64,000 bases of DNA, taken from NCBI GenBank assembly GCA_963281255.1, contig OY725501.1, forward strand, positions 2,395,674 to 2,459,673, read 5' to 3'. This DNA comes from Aphrocallistes beatrix. Its lineage: Eukaryota > Porifera > Hexactinellida > Sceptrulophora > Aphrocallistidae. The position numbers and the translations under genes were made by a program. Below the pieces are notes generated by a model. The model searched no databases and was not told where the DNA came from. It saw only the letters and a program-made list of their open reading frames with translations. The first letter of the stretch is position 1. Each line of letters begins with the position of its first letter. Below, in pieces: positions 1 to 11,318 of the stretch.

Positions 1-347
1 TACTGTTGTTAATTTATATTGTATCCTTACTAATTAAAACTTAATGCTTCGATTAAAATGCTTGTATATACGTAAGTTCCTATAATTTTATGTGTCATAC
101 CATAGCCTACTCTAATAATGCCTCACAGTAGACTGAAAATTATGGACTAGGGATGAAGTAGTAGCCGAATTGATTAATACACGATTAGCCTAAAATCGTT
201 AACTATGCAGAATAGGCATTAAGAATGTATCACTAGCATATATAAACATGGTATCAAAGTACATATATCCGTTGGAAAAATTTCGATTAGTCATCATATC
301 ATTGCGCAACAGGTCATTCTAAGGACAATTTTAGTGATTTTCTAAGC

Positions 348-1117
348 CAGGGGTGCTCAAACTATTAAATCTACGGGCCACTTTAAAAATTAGGCTCCGC
401 CTTACGGGCCACAAATCATAGATCGCCTCTGGCTTTAGTTTAATCAATTTTCAAGCTATATATTTGTAGAGTACACTCGAACCTCTCTTATCCGGACCTC
501 CGATATCCGGGCACCTCTCTCAACCGGGCAGCCCTTTCGACATTTAGTCAATATGCATAGTCCTATTTTCAAGTCGATTATTAACCACAATTCGAGCAAT
601 CATTATCATGTAATATTATTTAATGAACTTTGATAATGAATTTGGAAGATAATTGCGACATCTAGTATATTCAGGGGTAGATACTGCTTAAAATGTATTA
701 ATCAATCGCAATGGAATAGTTTCTTTTCCTTTATAGAATATCTGTTTTACAATCACCTCTCTTATCCGGAACTCAAATTTTGATAACCTCTAAGTTCCGG
801 GCACTAGATATTGTTTAAACTCACCCATTACACAAATTGACAGTTTTAACACTATAAACTGCTATTCAAGTTGATTTCTGAGTTACGGGCACCTCTCTTA
901 TCCGGACCTCCGATATCCGGACAATTCTGTTATCCGGGCACCCTCCGGTCCCGCACTGCCCGGATAAGAGAGGTTTGAGTGTATCTATAATTATTTCTAT
1001 ATGGTGTTTAGAAAAAACAATTATTATCTGTGACCATTGAAGCACGTCAATATACTGTATATATATAATTAATGAAAACAAGCGAATTATCCGCGGGCCA
1101 TAGTTTGAGCACCCTTG
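348..1117. mobile_element. hAT-type MITE with 8-bp TSD
   Basis: Terminal inverted repeats read CAGGGGTGCTCAAACTAT on the left and, reversed, CAAGGGTGCTCAAACTAT on the right. The flanks carry the perfect 8-bp duplication TTCTAAGC (340-347 and 1118-1125), the hallmark of hAT insertion. It is non-autonomous with no transposase frame. It interrupts the foldback element and carries another insertion (474-981). Confidence 0.88.
474..981. mobile_element. pogo/Tigger-like MITE with TA duplication
   Basis: The ends CACTCGAACCTCTCTTATCC and, reversed, CACTCAAACCTCTCTTATCC differ by one base and are flanked by TA on both sides (472-473, 982-983), as for Tc1/pogo elements. Further copies of the 'CCTCTCTTATCCGGA' motif lie inside near 750-770 and 890-930. 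It is nested inside the hAT-type MITE. Confidence 0.85.
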
Positions 1118-2278
1118 TTCTAAGCTGTTTAAACCCTATTTCTAAATGGTATTAAGGTGTGATTTTTGTGTAGAACCAAGATTAGTACGAGCATTTTGAA
1201 AAATTCTAAATTTTTCAATGGAATGTTGTTACATTCTGCGTTGCTATGGTAAAGCATTTTGGTCTGTTTGGGCCATTTCGTGCAAACTGTAGTAGCTAGA
1301 TCTTCAAATTTGATCGTGTTTGATAGGCAGCCTACTTCCTATTAGGTGATAATACAACTTGAACTTCTAAATTCAACGAGTTTTGAGTTTTGGGTTGATT
1401 TTAAGAATGTGACCAAAACACTAAATTGTCGCATAACTCTATAGTCTGTGAATTTAAAAGTTTAAATTGTATTATTACCTAATAGGAAGTAGCCAATTTC
1501 CTATCAAACACGATTAAATTTGAAGATCTAGCTACAGTTTGTACGAAATGGGCCAAACTGACCAAAATGCTTTACCACAGCGACGCAGGAATGTAACAAC
1601 ATTCCATTGAAAAATTCTAAATTTTTCAAATCAACTCGTACTAATCTTGGTTCTACACAAAAATTCTACCTTAATAACATTTAGAAGTTGGCTTAAAACA
1701 GCTTAGAAAATTGCCAAAATCGTGCTTAAAATGACCTGTTGCGGAATGATATGATGACTAATCGAAATTTTGACAACGGATATATGTACTTTGATGCCAT
1801 GTTTATATATGTTGGTAATACATTCTTAATGCCTATCCTACATGATTAACGATTTTAGGCTAATCGTGTATTAATCCATTCGGCTATTACCGCATCCTTG
1901 GTTATTTTACTGTGAGGCATTTGTATGATATTATTTGTATGAGTTTGTCACATTTACACTTCTACCACCGTTTAGGTATGTATACATTCTTTCAAACCAG
2001 ATGACACATCGAGAGAACTATTACTACCTACAATGACGGGCTTCGTACTGTTACAGTTTTCAGGATAGAATAGCTCTAAAGAAAACTTAGTACCCAGTAT
2101 ATCTATTGTTCCCCAACTGTCCTTCCTATCTTTCTGAATGGAATTCCAAGCCTTTTATTTATTACAAATATTTCAGAAACCCATACTTACAAGCAGGTTC
2201 GAATACAAAATGATCCATTAAAACTGAATAAACATCATTTCGGCTTATATAGTCAGATATCTAGTTCAAACAATAATA

Positions 2279-2461
2279 CAGTCGACTCCACTTAATAGGG
2301 TCACTGTTTAATTGGATCAACTACTTAATCGTACCACTTTTGGCAGGACTGGAATAGCTCTCACACATAGAAGCTAATACAAAATATTTTAATAGGGTTC
2401 TCCGCTTAATCGGGGAAAAATGTCCTCAGACCGACGTGCCCCTATTAAGCAGAGTCGACTG
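2279..2461. mobile_element. Small pogo/Tigger-like MITE
   Basis: Ends CAGTCGACTCCACTTAATAG and, reversed, CAGTCGACTCTGCTTAATAG, flanked by TA (2277-2278, 2462-2463). It is 183 bp with no coding capacity. Related fragments occur near 45281-45340 (same GGCAGGACyrGAATAGCTCTC interior) and near 60015-60095. Confidence 0.85.
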
Positions 2462-2883
2462 TATTTCTTATTGTCAAATTTCGGAGAGTGAACATCGACT
2501 TCAATTATCCGATCATCTCACTTTCTTTTCGATTAAACAACAATCTAATAATCCTAGTATAGGACTGTTAATTGGGACCGTGTTTCAGTATTGATGATTT
2601 AAAAATTGGCTGAGTGTGCAGTGCTGAGTGTGCAGTTTTCTCTTATACAAAAATCTAACCTATTTAACAACTGATAAACGATGTAAGTATCAAGTGATGT
2701 ATGTAGGATGTAGGATCAATATATTATCGTAGATTTACTAGACAGGGGTTCACTTATGTATCCATATACGGTATTGTTGTTATATCGACAGCGTTACTTT
2801 TATCCAATAAAACTTTCGTTCAAATTGCTAACTCGGAAGTTCTTCGAAAACAATTTTATCCCGCTTCAACTCGTACTAAATTA

Positions 2884-3467
2884 CAGGGTGGTCCACGGAT
2901 AATCTACTGGTTTAAAAATGTTATATTTCAGGAACTTCATCTCACATTTTTAGGAATGACCACTCGTTTTATTGCCCAAACTAATACTATTTACTAGCAA
3001 AAATCGCTTTAGATTATGTCATTGCTTTTAGAGACTGAAATGAAAGTTACCATTGTGAAATGGTACTATGAAAATGTTAAGAGTATAGTCAGAACACAAA
3101 GGATGGTTCTAGCAGTGAAAACTGGACCTGGTGCTGGTTTATTGGCAACTGAACCATTCTCTTCGAATTTATTAACAAGATTCCTGATTATTTGTCCACA
3201 TGGAGCTGTTTACACTTAAATTGTCTTGAAAGTGCTCTCACTGCTCTGTATTCTGACTATACTCTTAACATTTTCATAGTACCATTTCATAATGGTGACT
3301 TTCATTTCAGCCTCTAAACGCAAAGACATAATCTAACGGGATTTTTGAAGTAAATATCAAAATGTATAAGTTTGGGCAATAAAATTAGTGGTCTTTCCTA
3401 AAGATCTGAGATGAAGTTCCTGAAATATAACATTTTAAAATCAGTAGATTATCTGTGGGCCACCCTG
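2884..3467. mobile_element. Mariner-like foldback MITE
   Basis: The ends CAGGGTGG(T/C)CCAC are flanked by TA (2882-2883, 3468-3469). The two arms are long, about 200-300 bp each, with an unpaired centre near 3110-3230. Each arm contains the 5' end of a transposase-like reading frame in opposite orientation: 3016 onward on plus (MSLLLETEMKVTIVKWYY) and about 3330 downward on minus. The 'E-K-IVKWYYE' start resembles the N-terminal helix-turn-helix of DUF4817/mariner-type transposases. Confidence 0.75.
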
Positions 3468-3503
3468 TACTAGTATTAATATTAATCATAGTTGATAACA
3501 AAT

Positions 3504-3969
3504 CAGGGTTGTTTTGATTTAAATAATTGATTTAAATCACTTAAAAAAATCAAAATCCTGTTATTTGATTTTTTTGGAATATATTTCCTTTTAGAAATTT
3601 CTTCAATGTTTCTTATTTGATAAAAGTGTGATGGCTTTTGTACATTCAAAAGTTAGGAATATATTAGGTATAGCTAAAGCAGGAAAATTAGTATTTATAT
3701 ACAAGCTGCTGAATACTCATAAATAATTTCTTCTAGTTCTACGTACATTAATACATACTCTAATTTTTCGCTTTCTTCATTAATATTTATTCTAATTTTT
3801 CGTTTTCTTTCACTAAAACATTCTATTATACGTAGATAATGTTAAATTTATTCTAGAATTCTATTTGATTATGAGTAGATAAAAATAAACAGAAGACTAA
3901 ATGATTATAGATAAACATATATAAAAATCTAATTTAAATCAAATAAATCATTATTTTTTTCCAACCCTG
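3504..3969. mobile_element. hAT-like MITE (CAGGGTTG ends)
   Basis: It starts CAGGGTTG and ends CAACCCTG. Sub-terminal blocks rich in TTTAAATCA occur at both ends in inverted orientation. The interior is AT-rich and non-coding. No clear 8-bp duplication was found, so class assignment rests on the ends alone. Confidence 0.55.
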
Positions 3970-4460
3970 CGGCGGAGTGAGTGAGACAAATGGATTGATA
4001 CGTGGAGAGAGAATTGTGTTGTTGTGATGTATGACGATGGGATATATTCATAAAAATTGTAATAACCACGTATAACCGTATCCTCGCTAAAAATTTAGGA
4101 ATTATAATGCAAAAACAAACAACACTAAACTTCAAAAGTATAATAATTCTTCTTTTTCTTAGGTATGCTATGACAAGACCCGATAAAAGATGAAGAAAAG
4201 AAAAGCAGAAGAGTATATCAAATAGAAAGCGAATAAATGTTAAATTGATAATTAGTGAAAATTCACTCGTTTAACCAATCCATGGTCCAAGAAATTATGG
4301 TTGACGCCATTACCTTGAATGCTATGATTTGCGTTAGTCCAAATTATCTGACAGGTTGTCATTAGCCCAAATATATTTTTATGTTGTCGTTTTCAAAATT
4401 GACATTAGTCCAAATTTTGAATCATTTCAAGTCATACCATTGACAAATAGTTGGTAATAA

Positions 4461-6050
4461 ATCCTTACTATTAAAACTCGATTAATGTATATTTATTTAT
4501 TTACAAGCGCGCTTCGCTTGCTTGCGCTGCGCGGCTGGCGGACACTTTGTGTCCGCGGGAGGCTCCCTTCGGTCGCCTGGGGGTGACTTTGGTTAATTAT
4601 AAGGGAGATATCATCTCTAAATATGTCCATCTTAGTTTTAAAATCGATATCACTCGAAAAAACACCAAATTTGTCAATCTTTAAAATTTGTGTGTAATGA
4701 TGAAGTCATAACAAAGTGATGAGTCATCATTTTTGATAGTTGCATCATATGTGAGGCGTGTTAGTATACAGATTCTATCAAAATTTCAGCCTTCTATCTA
4801 TAATGGCTGAGTTATGCCCGAATAACTGTATTGCTTAACTTTTAAAAATGTGACAATGACGTCATAATTCCATGATGAGTCGACATTTTGCTCTGAGCTC
4901 AGAACTTACTGGAGCCATAGCCAAAAGACTCCCACATGCCAAAAATCAGCTTTCTGTGCCTGGCAGTTTCTTCAATCAATTCGTTACAGAGATATATATA
5001 CATACATATATATATATATATACAAGCGCGCTTCGCGCTTGCTTGCGCTGCGCGGCTGACGGACACTTTGTGTCCGCCGGAGGCTCCCTTCGGTCGCCTG
5101 GAGTCACATTGGTTAATTATAAGGGAGATAACATCTCTAAATATGTCTGTTCTACTGTGCTAATCGATATCACTCGAAAAATCACCAAATTTGTCAATTT
5201 TAAAATTTTTGATGCGTAATGATGACGTCATAACAAAGTGATGAGTCATCATTTTTTGATGAAAGTCGCATCATATGTGAGGTATGTTAGTATACAGATT
5301 CTATTAAAATTTCAGCCTTCTATCTCCTATAATGGCTGAGTTATGCCCGAATAACTGTGTTGCTTAACTTTTAAAAATGTGACAATGACGTCATAATTCC
5401 ATGATGAGTCGACATTTTGCTCTGAACTCAGAACTTACTGGAGCCATAGCCAAAAGACTCCAACATGCCAAAAATCAGCCTTCTGCGCCCGGCAGTTTCT
5501 TCAATCAATTCGTTACAGAGATAGATATATATACACACATACACACATCCTTACTATTAAAACTCGATTATTGTATATATATATATATATATCTGTAACG
5601 AATTGATTGAAGAAACTGCCGGGCACAGAAAGCTGATTTTTGGCATGTGGGAGTCTTTTGGCTATGGCTCCAGTAAGTTCTGAGCTCAGACGAAAATGTC
5701 GACTCATCATGGAATTATGACGTCATTGTCACATTTTTAAAAGTTAAGCAACACAGTTATTCGGGCATAACTCAGCCATTATAGGAGATAGAAGGCTGAA
5801 ATTTTAATAGAATCTGTATACTAACATACCTCACATATGATGCAACTATCATCAAAAAATGATGACTCATCACTGTTATGACGTCATCATTACTCATCAA
5901 AATTTTAAAAATTGATAAATTTGGTGCTTTTTCGTGCGATATAGATTATAACAGTAGGACATACGTATTTAGAGATGTTATCTCCCTTATAAATAACCAA
6001 TGTGACCCCAGGCGACCGAAGGGAGCCTCTTGGCGGACACATTATGAATA
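4461..6050. repeat. Three copies of a hairpin-rich ~520-bp repeat
   Basis: Two direct copies (about 4461-5020 and 5026-5530) and one inverted copy (about 5590-6050) of the same unit. Each begins with ACAAGCGCGCTTCGC, then a run of short hairpins such as GGCGGACAC-TTT-GTGTCCGCC, then AT-rich sequence, then ends with TTCGTTACAGA and (TA)n. The motif ATCCTTACTATTAAAACTCG lies at 4461 and 5548, outside or between copies. Most units carry the CRE-like palindrome TGACGTCA. Small ORFs here are repeat-derived. Other copies: 22303-22892, 23360-23575, 24348-24735, 41673-42150, 45500-45670. Confidence 0.85.
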
Positions 6051-6101
6051 TATCCTAATGTGGTTTTATCGTATACAAGATGTCGCGTTCGTAATTAGTA
6101 C

Positions 6102-6774
6102 CAAGGTTTCATCCAGCTTTCCAAAGTTATACGCCTAAATGGAGGCCACCATTTTTTCGACGCGCCTAGACTCATTTTTATATAGCAATTTTATATATGT
6201 TTTGTGCCACGCGACTAAGTAGGCGTATGCCAGAGTGGACCATGGGTCATTTACAGTGACCCATTGCATGTGTGACCCATGACCCAGTGACCTAGTACGT
6301 GACCCAGTGACCCAGTGACCCAGTACGTGACCCAGTGTAATACTCAATCACATAAATTTGTTGTGGTTACCTACAAACACTTTAATTATAAAGAAGTTTT
6401 CGAATCGTTTGTTTGCGACTATACAATAGTATAGTCGCCAACTATAAAAATGAGCGACTATATATTATATATATAGGTAACTGGGTCAAGGGGTTGTGAC
6501 CCATGACCCATCGACTTATGTGGCCCATGTGACCCATGACCCTGTAATCCAGTGACCCAGTGACCCAGTTACTGGGTCAAGAGGTCGTGACCCATGACCC
6601 AACTGACCCAGCGATTTATGTGACCCAAGTGACCCATGACCCATGACCCAGTGACCCATGGTCCACTCTGGCGTATGCCGCGCGCCTAGCTCCCAAAAAT
6701 CATACGCCTAATTATGATCCATGAGATCAAATACGCGCCTTTAGGCGCGCCCAGTACGCCTAGATGAAAGGCTG
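6102..6774. mobile_element. hAT-type MITE, host of a nested insertion
   Basis: Ends CAAGGTTTCATCCAG and, reversed, CAGCCTTTCATCTAG with the 8-bp duplication ATTAGTAC on both sides (6094-6101 and 6775-6782). A second, uninterrupted copy lies in reverse orientation at 28525-28737. The element is split by a 440-bp insertion at 6231-6670. Confidence 0.85.
6231..6670. mobile_element. hAT-type MITE of GTGACCCA tandem repeats
   Basis: Perfect ends CAGAGTGGACCATGGGTCA (right end reversed) with the 8-bp duplication GCGTATGC (6223-6230 and 6671-6678). The host copy at 28525-28737 has a single GCGTATGC at the equivalent point, which confirms insertion. The arms consist of degenerate GTGACCCA/GTGACCCAG tandem units, about 6240-6340 and 6490-6660, around an AT-rich centre. 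Confidence 0.9.
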
Positions 6775-6841
6775 ATTAGTACATTGTGCTTAAATAAAAC
6801 TGTTTATCAAAAATAGGATCCATTGGCATGTAAATGCTAAC

Positions 6842-7147
6842 CAGGGCCCAGCCCACGGGCTAAACCCGATTTAAGCCGGGTTTAACTGGGTTTATCGATA
6901 TTATCATCGGGTTGAGTCAAATAATAATATGTATCAATATCACTGTCAGTGCCCGAGTACATTTTTAATTAAGGTAATATTACATTGTTAATTAAATATT
7001 GACATAAGATTGATTCGCGATGTTATACCAAAATGGATGACCTGATAAAGTTGATTCGCTTAGAATAATGAGGTTTAACCCATTTTAACCCACAAAAAGG
7101 GGTTTTGCCCAGCCCGGTTTAAACCTGGGTTAAACCTGCCAACCCTG
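6842..7147. mobile_element. hAT-like MITE (CAGGG ends)
   Basis: It begins CAGGGCCCAGCCC and ends AACCCTG, with GGGTTTAA-type blocks inverted at the two ends (about 6870-6895 and 7105-7135). It is non-coding. No convincing duplication is visible at the flanks, so class and ends are tentative. Its right end supplies the stop codon of the neighbouring minus-strand ORF. Confidence 0.55.
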
Positions 7148-7586
7148 AAATGCTTCCTATAAAGGCATTATTATTTTCACAATACAAGAAAAAGTATTTA
7201 TTCATGGAATACACAATTGAAGAATATCGACGCAAAGGAGGTAAACTGCCACTGCCCCCGATGGTTACACAAATTTCTTGAACAGCAGACCGACATCCAC
7301 TTGTATTTACATAAAATGTGTGCTTTTCTGGAAAACTTGCAAAGGGCCTGCTCACATTCAAATAATGTGAATCTCTAATGCATAGAGCAAGATGTGCCTC
7401 GCAAACAAAAATCCCTACATCAGTAATTGAATTTTGCGAGATGTTACCAACAATCAACTTTTCTGTAAATTTAAAAGCGATAATCAAATTAGACGAGGGG
7501 ATAGCGGTTATCTTTTTCTCAAAGAAATCTAAGAAGTAATCGCGGATGTCCATGAAATTCAATATAGGTGATCTAATCCATTTCAC
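7119..7586 (-). CDS. Unrecognised ORF, 155 aa, possibly a gene fragment
   Basis: A minus-strand frame of 155 codons whose last ten or so codons run into the MITE ending at 7147, so the original C-terminus is lost or the ORF is fortuitous. It has mixed composition with scattered cysteines and no signal peptide, membrane span or domain that I recognise. It could be an exon or pseudogene fragment. No neighbouring exons were identified. Confidence 0.25.
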   Translation of the reverse strand: MKWIRSPILNFMDIRDYFLDFFEKKITAIPSSNLIIAFKFTEKLIVGNISQNSITDVGIFVCEAHLALCIRDSHYLNVSRPFASFPEKHTFYVNTSGCRSAVQEICVTIGGSGSLPPLRRYSSIVYSMNKYFFLYCENNNAFIGSISGLAGLTQV

Positions 7587-7709
7587 CTACTCCTTAATCC
7601 AAATTCCAGCACTCCAACAATTAGAAAAGTTAAAACTTGATAAATTTATTAATTATTTCAAAAGATTCTGGTTGATTCAAATTAAACCAAGTGAGTTATC
7701 AATTTTCGA

Positions 7710-7902
7710 ATGAGAAAATGGAACAAAAAACGGAGCCGAAAGCTATCACACGCACATCTAAAATGTTTATTCAAATCAAGTCACCCGCAAATCTGGAAAT
7801 TTATGGATACACTTAATAACGCAATTGTAGATTATGACAATGACATTTCTCGATTGGAACAGGGAAAGACATTACTGAGTCGAGAAAAATACACATCAGG
7901 GT
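7710..7902 (+). pseudogene. Transposase remnant, MULE/FLYWCH-like
   Basis: The frame carries a segment around SSHPQIWKFMDTL followed by an acidic stretch. This resembles the conserved region near the C-terminus of MULE transposases associated with FLYWCH fingers (family knowledge). The reading is cut at 7902 by the insertion of the hAT-type MITE 7903-14024. Sequence resuming at 14033 may hold the remainder, but the frame there does not clearly continue. Only a fragment remains and it cannot be functional. Confidence 0.4.
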
Positions 7903-8097
7903 CAGGCTTGCCGTGGAGATAAAATTTCCATCCATATCCATATGACCATATCCACGCCATTTTTTGTGGATATAAGGCATACTCGATCAGAGGCTGTTGG
8001 GTAGACGTAGACGTCCTAGATTCCTTCTTGTTACAGGTTTGCTGGTGGACTTTACTGTGCTCATGCCACTCTGGTTTATCCATTTTCCGTTGGTCAT

Positions 8098-8308
8098 ATT
8101 ATAATAAGTAACGTATAAGAAATTCATTAGTATAAGTTAATCAATTAGGAGATAATTACGCGCGTAGAAATCTATATATAATTGAGAGATTATGTAATAC
8201 TTTATGTAATAGAGACTTATCTTTTTGTGGATTGTTGTATTCGAGATTAAACCTGTTGTTCGTATCGTAAAGTATTATTACAATTAGACGCGGAGCTCAT
8301 ACTATATT
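8098..8308 (+). repeat. 5' LTR of the gypsy element
   Basis: Matches the 3' copy at 13352-13550 almost base for base. The main difference is about a dozen extra bases here, a local repeat of TTATGTAATA around 8190-8210. The small divergence suggests a fairly recent insertion. The downstream TGGTAGCAGAG at 8309 looks like the tRNA primer site. Confidence 0.88.
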
Positions 8309-8326
8309 TGGTAGCAGAGAGTGGTT

Positions 8327-9254
8327 ATGGCAAATGCAAATGTACAGGTCGACAAATTTGAGAGCGGCGACGTAGAATATTTTTTTGAACATTTTGACAT
8401 TTTTTCGCGGGCCATGAGTGGACCGTGGAAAAGAAAGGATTAATGATCGCTACTTGCTTGAGGGGTGAAGCATTGGAAGTGTATAAGACGTTAGACGCGG
8501 AGAGCAGATTGGATTACGGGAGAGTAAAAGAAAGGTTACTAAGCGCTTTTAAGCCAGAGGACACGAAGTTTACCTCCTTGAGCGAATTCCAAAATAGATC
8601 TCTTCATCCAGGGGAGACACCTCAAAAGTATTTGTATGAGTTAAAAGGATTTTTGAGAAAGGCATTTCCAGATATGTCTGAAGAGGCAAAAGAACAACTT
8701 TTATACGAGCAATACATACGTGGATTGCCAAGATCTATCTATGAAAACATTCGGTTATCTCCTGATGTCAAGACGTCTGATGAAGCAATGAAACGGGCTC
8801 AAGCTGATACGTATGCAAAGCGAATCAATGGAAAAAGATGGAGAAGTTGCAGTAGTAAAGATTACTAAACATGGTAAGGAAAATGATGAGAATACCGAGA
8901 TGCAAATGCTGAAGGGTGATGCAGTAAAGAAGATCACAGAGCGATTAGACACCTTAGATTACAGGGAAAATACCAATGTAGTATGTAGCGTGGATGGCCA
9001 CCGTACCAATTGGAGACCAGGTCCAAGGAGAAGAGGAGGTTACCAAAGTACTTACAGAAGAGGGAATGGATACGGATACTTCACCAAAGAAAGGAGGGAC
9101 AGAGAGATTAGATGCTATTCATGTGGAAGAGAAGGACACATCGCACGGGAGTGTACTCAAAGAATTGAGAGACAGAGTCGATGCTACAATTGTGGAAGTT
9201 TTGGACATGGAGTGAGGAGTTGTCCCAAACCGCCAACAGGGAATCCTTTAAACT
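8327..9254 (+). pseudogene. gag: gag of the gypsy element (frameshifted)
   Basis: An ATG at 8327 opens a frame that breaks near 8408-8415. A second frame (from about 8413) carries the capsid-like part, with a typical Ty3 gag stretch around EFQNRSLHPGETPQKYLYEL. A third frame (8813-9254) ends with two CCHC zinc knuckles, CYSCGREGHIAREC and CYNCGSFGHGVRSC, the nucleic-acid-binding part. The frame changes mean it is not translated as one protein without frameshifting or repair. Confidence 0.8.
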
Positions 9255-9408
9255 AGGAGGGGATCATCGGGAGAGTCGAGATGAATCCCCAGATTTTCAA
9301 CAAAGGGCTCATTTTTATCAAGAAAATCTTCATATTGTTCGTGATAGACAAGTACCAACAATGCAATTTCATCATGATCATGTTGCACTGGGCAAGTTAC
9401 CGGAAACA

Positions 9409-11007
9409 CCAAAACTGTTCATTGAAATGAGTGGAGTCAAGTGTCAAGCCTAACTCGATAGCGGAGCTAGTGTTAGTTTGATTTCAGAGATTACATTTAA
9501 CAAGTGTTCGAATCCTATTTTGAGAACTGTTGTTGACCTCAGGAAATTACAGACTGCTAATGGTAGCAAGATGAATTTGGTCGCTGAAGTTTGTTTAGAA
9601 ATATCAATTGGCGGACTTCGTTCTTCACAAGAGTTTGTGGTCGTTTCATCCTTAGTGGAAGAATGTATATTGGGGATAGATTTTCTTGTGAAACATCAAA
9701 TTGATCTAGATTTTGATCGAAGAATTGTAAAAGGTCCATCATTTGGAGCTGTTGAGATGTCAAATAAAATAGATTTGAGCAAAGGAAGGAACTCCAATTT
9801 TTACGTAACTTGTCCTATTCATTCAGAATTCTGCTTTGAGAAACTTACATCACAAAATTCTTCTGATTTAGGGGATAATGATGATTGGGAGTGCCGTGGA
9901 GTTGTTCCTGATTATCGGAATACACCAGTGTTTGAGTTGCCTCTTGCAAAAGACGATTTTGTGGAATTAATTCACGAATTCAAGGACCTGTTTTGTTCGG
10001 TTCCTGGGGTTGCTAAGGTAGATCCGTTTCAAATAATAACAGGCAATGGAGGTGCAGTTAGGACTCCACCCCGAATAGTTCCTCAAGCTTATCAGGAAGA
10101 AGTAAGCTTACAAATAGATGAAATGCTAAGAAAAGATATTATTAGGATATCTTGTAGTTCTTGGTTGTCCCCTCCAGTTATGGTGAAGAAGAAAGATGGT
10201 TCACTCAGATTCTGTATAGATTATCGAGGCTTAAATAAGGTTACGCAGAAAGATGCTTATCCACTTCCTCTTCCGGATCAAGCTCAGAACAAATTACATG
10301 GTATGAAGTATTTCACCAAATTGGATCTAAACTCTGGGTATTGGCAGATTCCAGTTCGGGAGTGTGACAAAGAGAAAACTGCATTCTCGCCTGGTCCTGG
10401 GATGGGATTATACGAATTCAATGTGTTGCCATTCGGGCTGACTGGAGGACCAAGTTCTTTCCAACGAATAATGGACAAAGTACTACGGGGTCTGGAGAGG
10501 TTCAAAGATAATTTCATCGATGACATTCTCATATTCTCACAAGATAAGATTTCCCATATAGCAGCACTGCGGGAAGTATTTGAAAGGTTGCGGATGTATA
10601 ATTTAACATTGAGAGGTAAGAAGTGTGAAATAGGAAGAAACAAAGTAACATACTTGGGACACACATTTTCGAGTAGAGGAATGGAGCCAGATGTTTCTAA
10701 ATTGGATTCGATTGGTAATTGGGTTAGTCCGAGTTGTGAGAAAGAGGTAAAGCAGTTCTTAGGATTAGCAAGCTACTATAGACGTTACATCCAAAATTTC
10801 GCATCTATAGCTGAACCATTGAACCGTCTACTCAGGACGGATGTCGTTTTTACGTGGGGTGATCAGGAGGAAACAGCTTTTCAGAGGTTAAAGGAAATAC
10901 TGATTTCATCACCAGTTTTGCAATGCCCAGATTTTAGCAAACGGTTCCAGCTGTATACGGATGCCAGCGGAACTGGTTTAGGCGCTGTTTTGGAACAGGA
11001 TGGACAT
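9409..11007 (+). pseudogene. pol: Protease-reverse transcriptase of the gypsy element
   Basis: The protease active-site motif DSGA lies just after an in-frame TAA at 9451-9453. The open frame then runs 9478-11007. Reverse transcriptase spans roughly residues 195-390 of that frame: KKKDGSLRFCIDYRGLN, the first catalytic Asp in KLDLNSGYW (about residue 283), LPFGLTGGPSSFQR, and FIDD in place of YxDD (residues 346-349). RNase H begins with YTDASGTGLGAVL and is cut at 11007 by a MITE. Defective as it stands. Confidence 0.88.
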
Positions 11008-11318
11008 CATAGGCGTCGTAACCCACCCGGTTACCCGGCAATGGCTGGGCGGCCCAGAGTGAATGCCGGGTACTACCCGGTCTAATGCCGGATGCTACCC
11101 GGTAAAAAGACCGGGTACTACCGGTAAAAAGCTTAGTGCTATAATGTACTGGTAATTGACTGTTACTAATTCCTCATGTAGATCAAGGGTTCACGGCCCA
11201 TTTGGCTGACGGTAACGCTGGATCAGCTGAAGATACGGCCCGATTAACTGACTGAACGGCCCTGGATTATTGTGGCCGGGCAGTCCAAGGGTAGGAAATA
11301 AAGTTTACGACGCCTATG
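11008..11318. mobile_element. hAT-type MITE inside gypsy RNase H
   Basis: Ends CATAGGCGTCGTAACC and, reversed, CATAGGCGTCGTAAAC, with the perfect 8-bp duplication ATGGACAT (11000-11007, 11319-11326). It is rich in CCGGGTA motifs. It splits the RNase H domain. The RNase H reading on the two sides is in the same frame relative to the duplicated site, so the host frame was intact here before insertion. GC-rich sequence near 49600-49760 looks related. Confidence 0.88.

Larger units (their letters stand above)
117..1924. mobile_element. Foldback (long-TIR) element, interrupted
   Basis: The left arm (about 117-347, continued at 1118-1390) is the imperfect reverse complement of the right arm (about 1430-1924). 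Shared blocks include the GCCTCACAGTA end, the segment around 200-330 against 1700-1850, and 1140-1330 against 1500-1690. The loop is near 1390-1430. The left arm is split by a younger insertion (348-1117). There is no coding capacity. I could not fix a target-site duplication for the outer element, so the ends are approximate. Confidence 0.75.

Noticed and set aside
4500-4600. Bacterial REP/contaminant-like GC-rich hairpins
   Set aside because: The same block recurs at many places, including dynein introns, so it is a host-genome repeat and not a contaminant.
4872-6138. Repeated short ORFs beginning MMSRHF..LSSELTGAIAKRL
   Set aside because: They occur in every copy of the non-coding repeat in either strand, are truncated at variable points, and show no sign of coding constraint.
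6231-6670. Possible CRISPR or satellite array of GTGACCCA
   Set aside because: The units are degenerate, lack spacers, and are bounded by hAT inverted ends with an 8-bp duplication.
7119-7586. Attempt to assign the 155-codon ORF to a known family
   Set aside because: No motif could be matched with confidence; kept only as a low-confidence entry.
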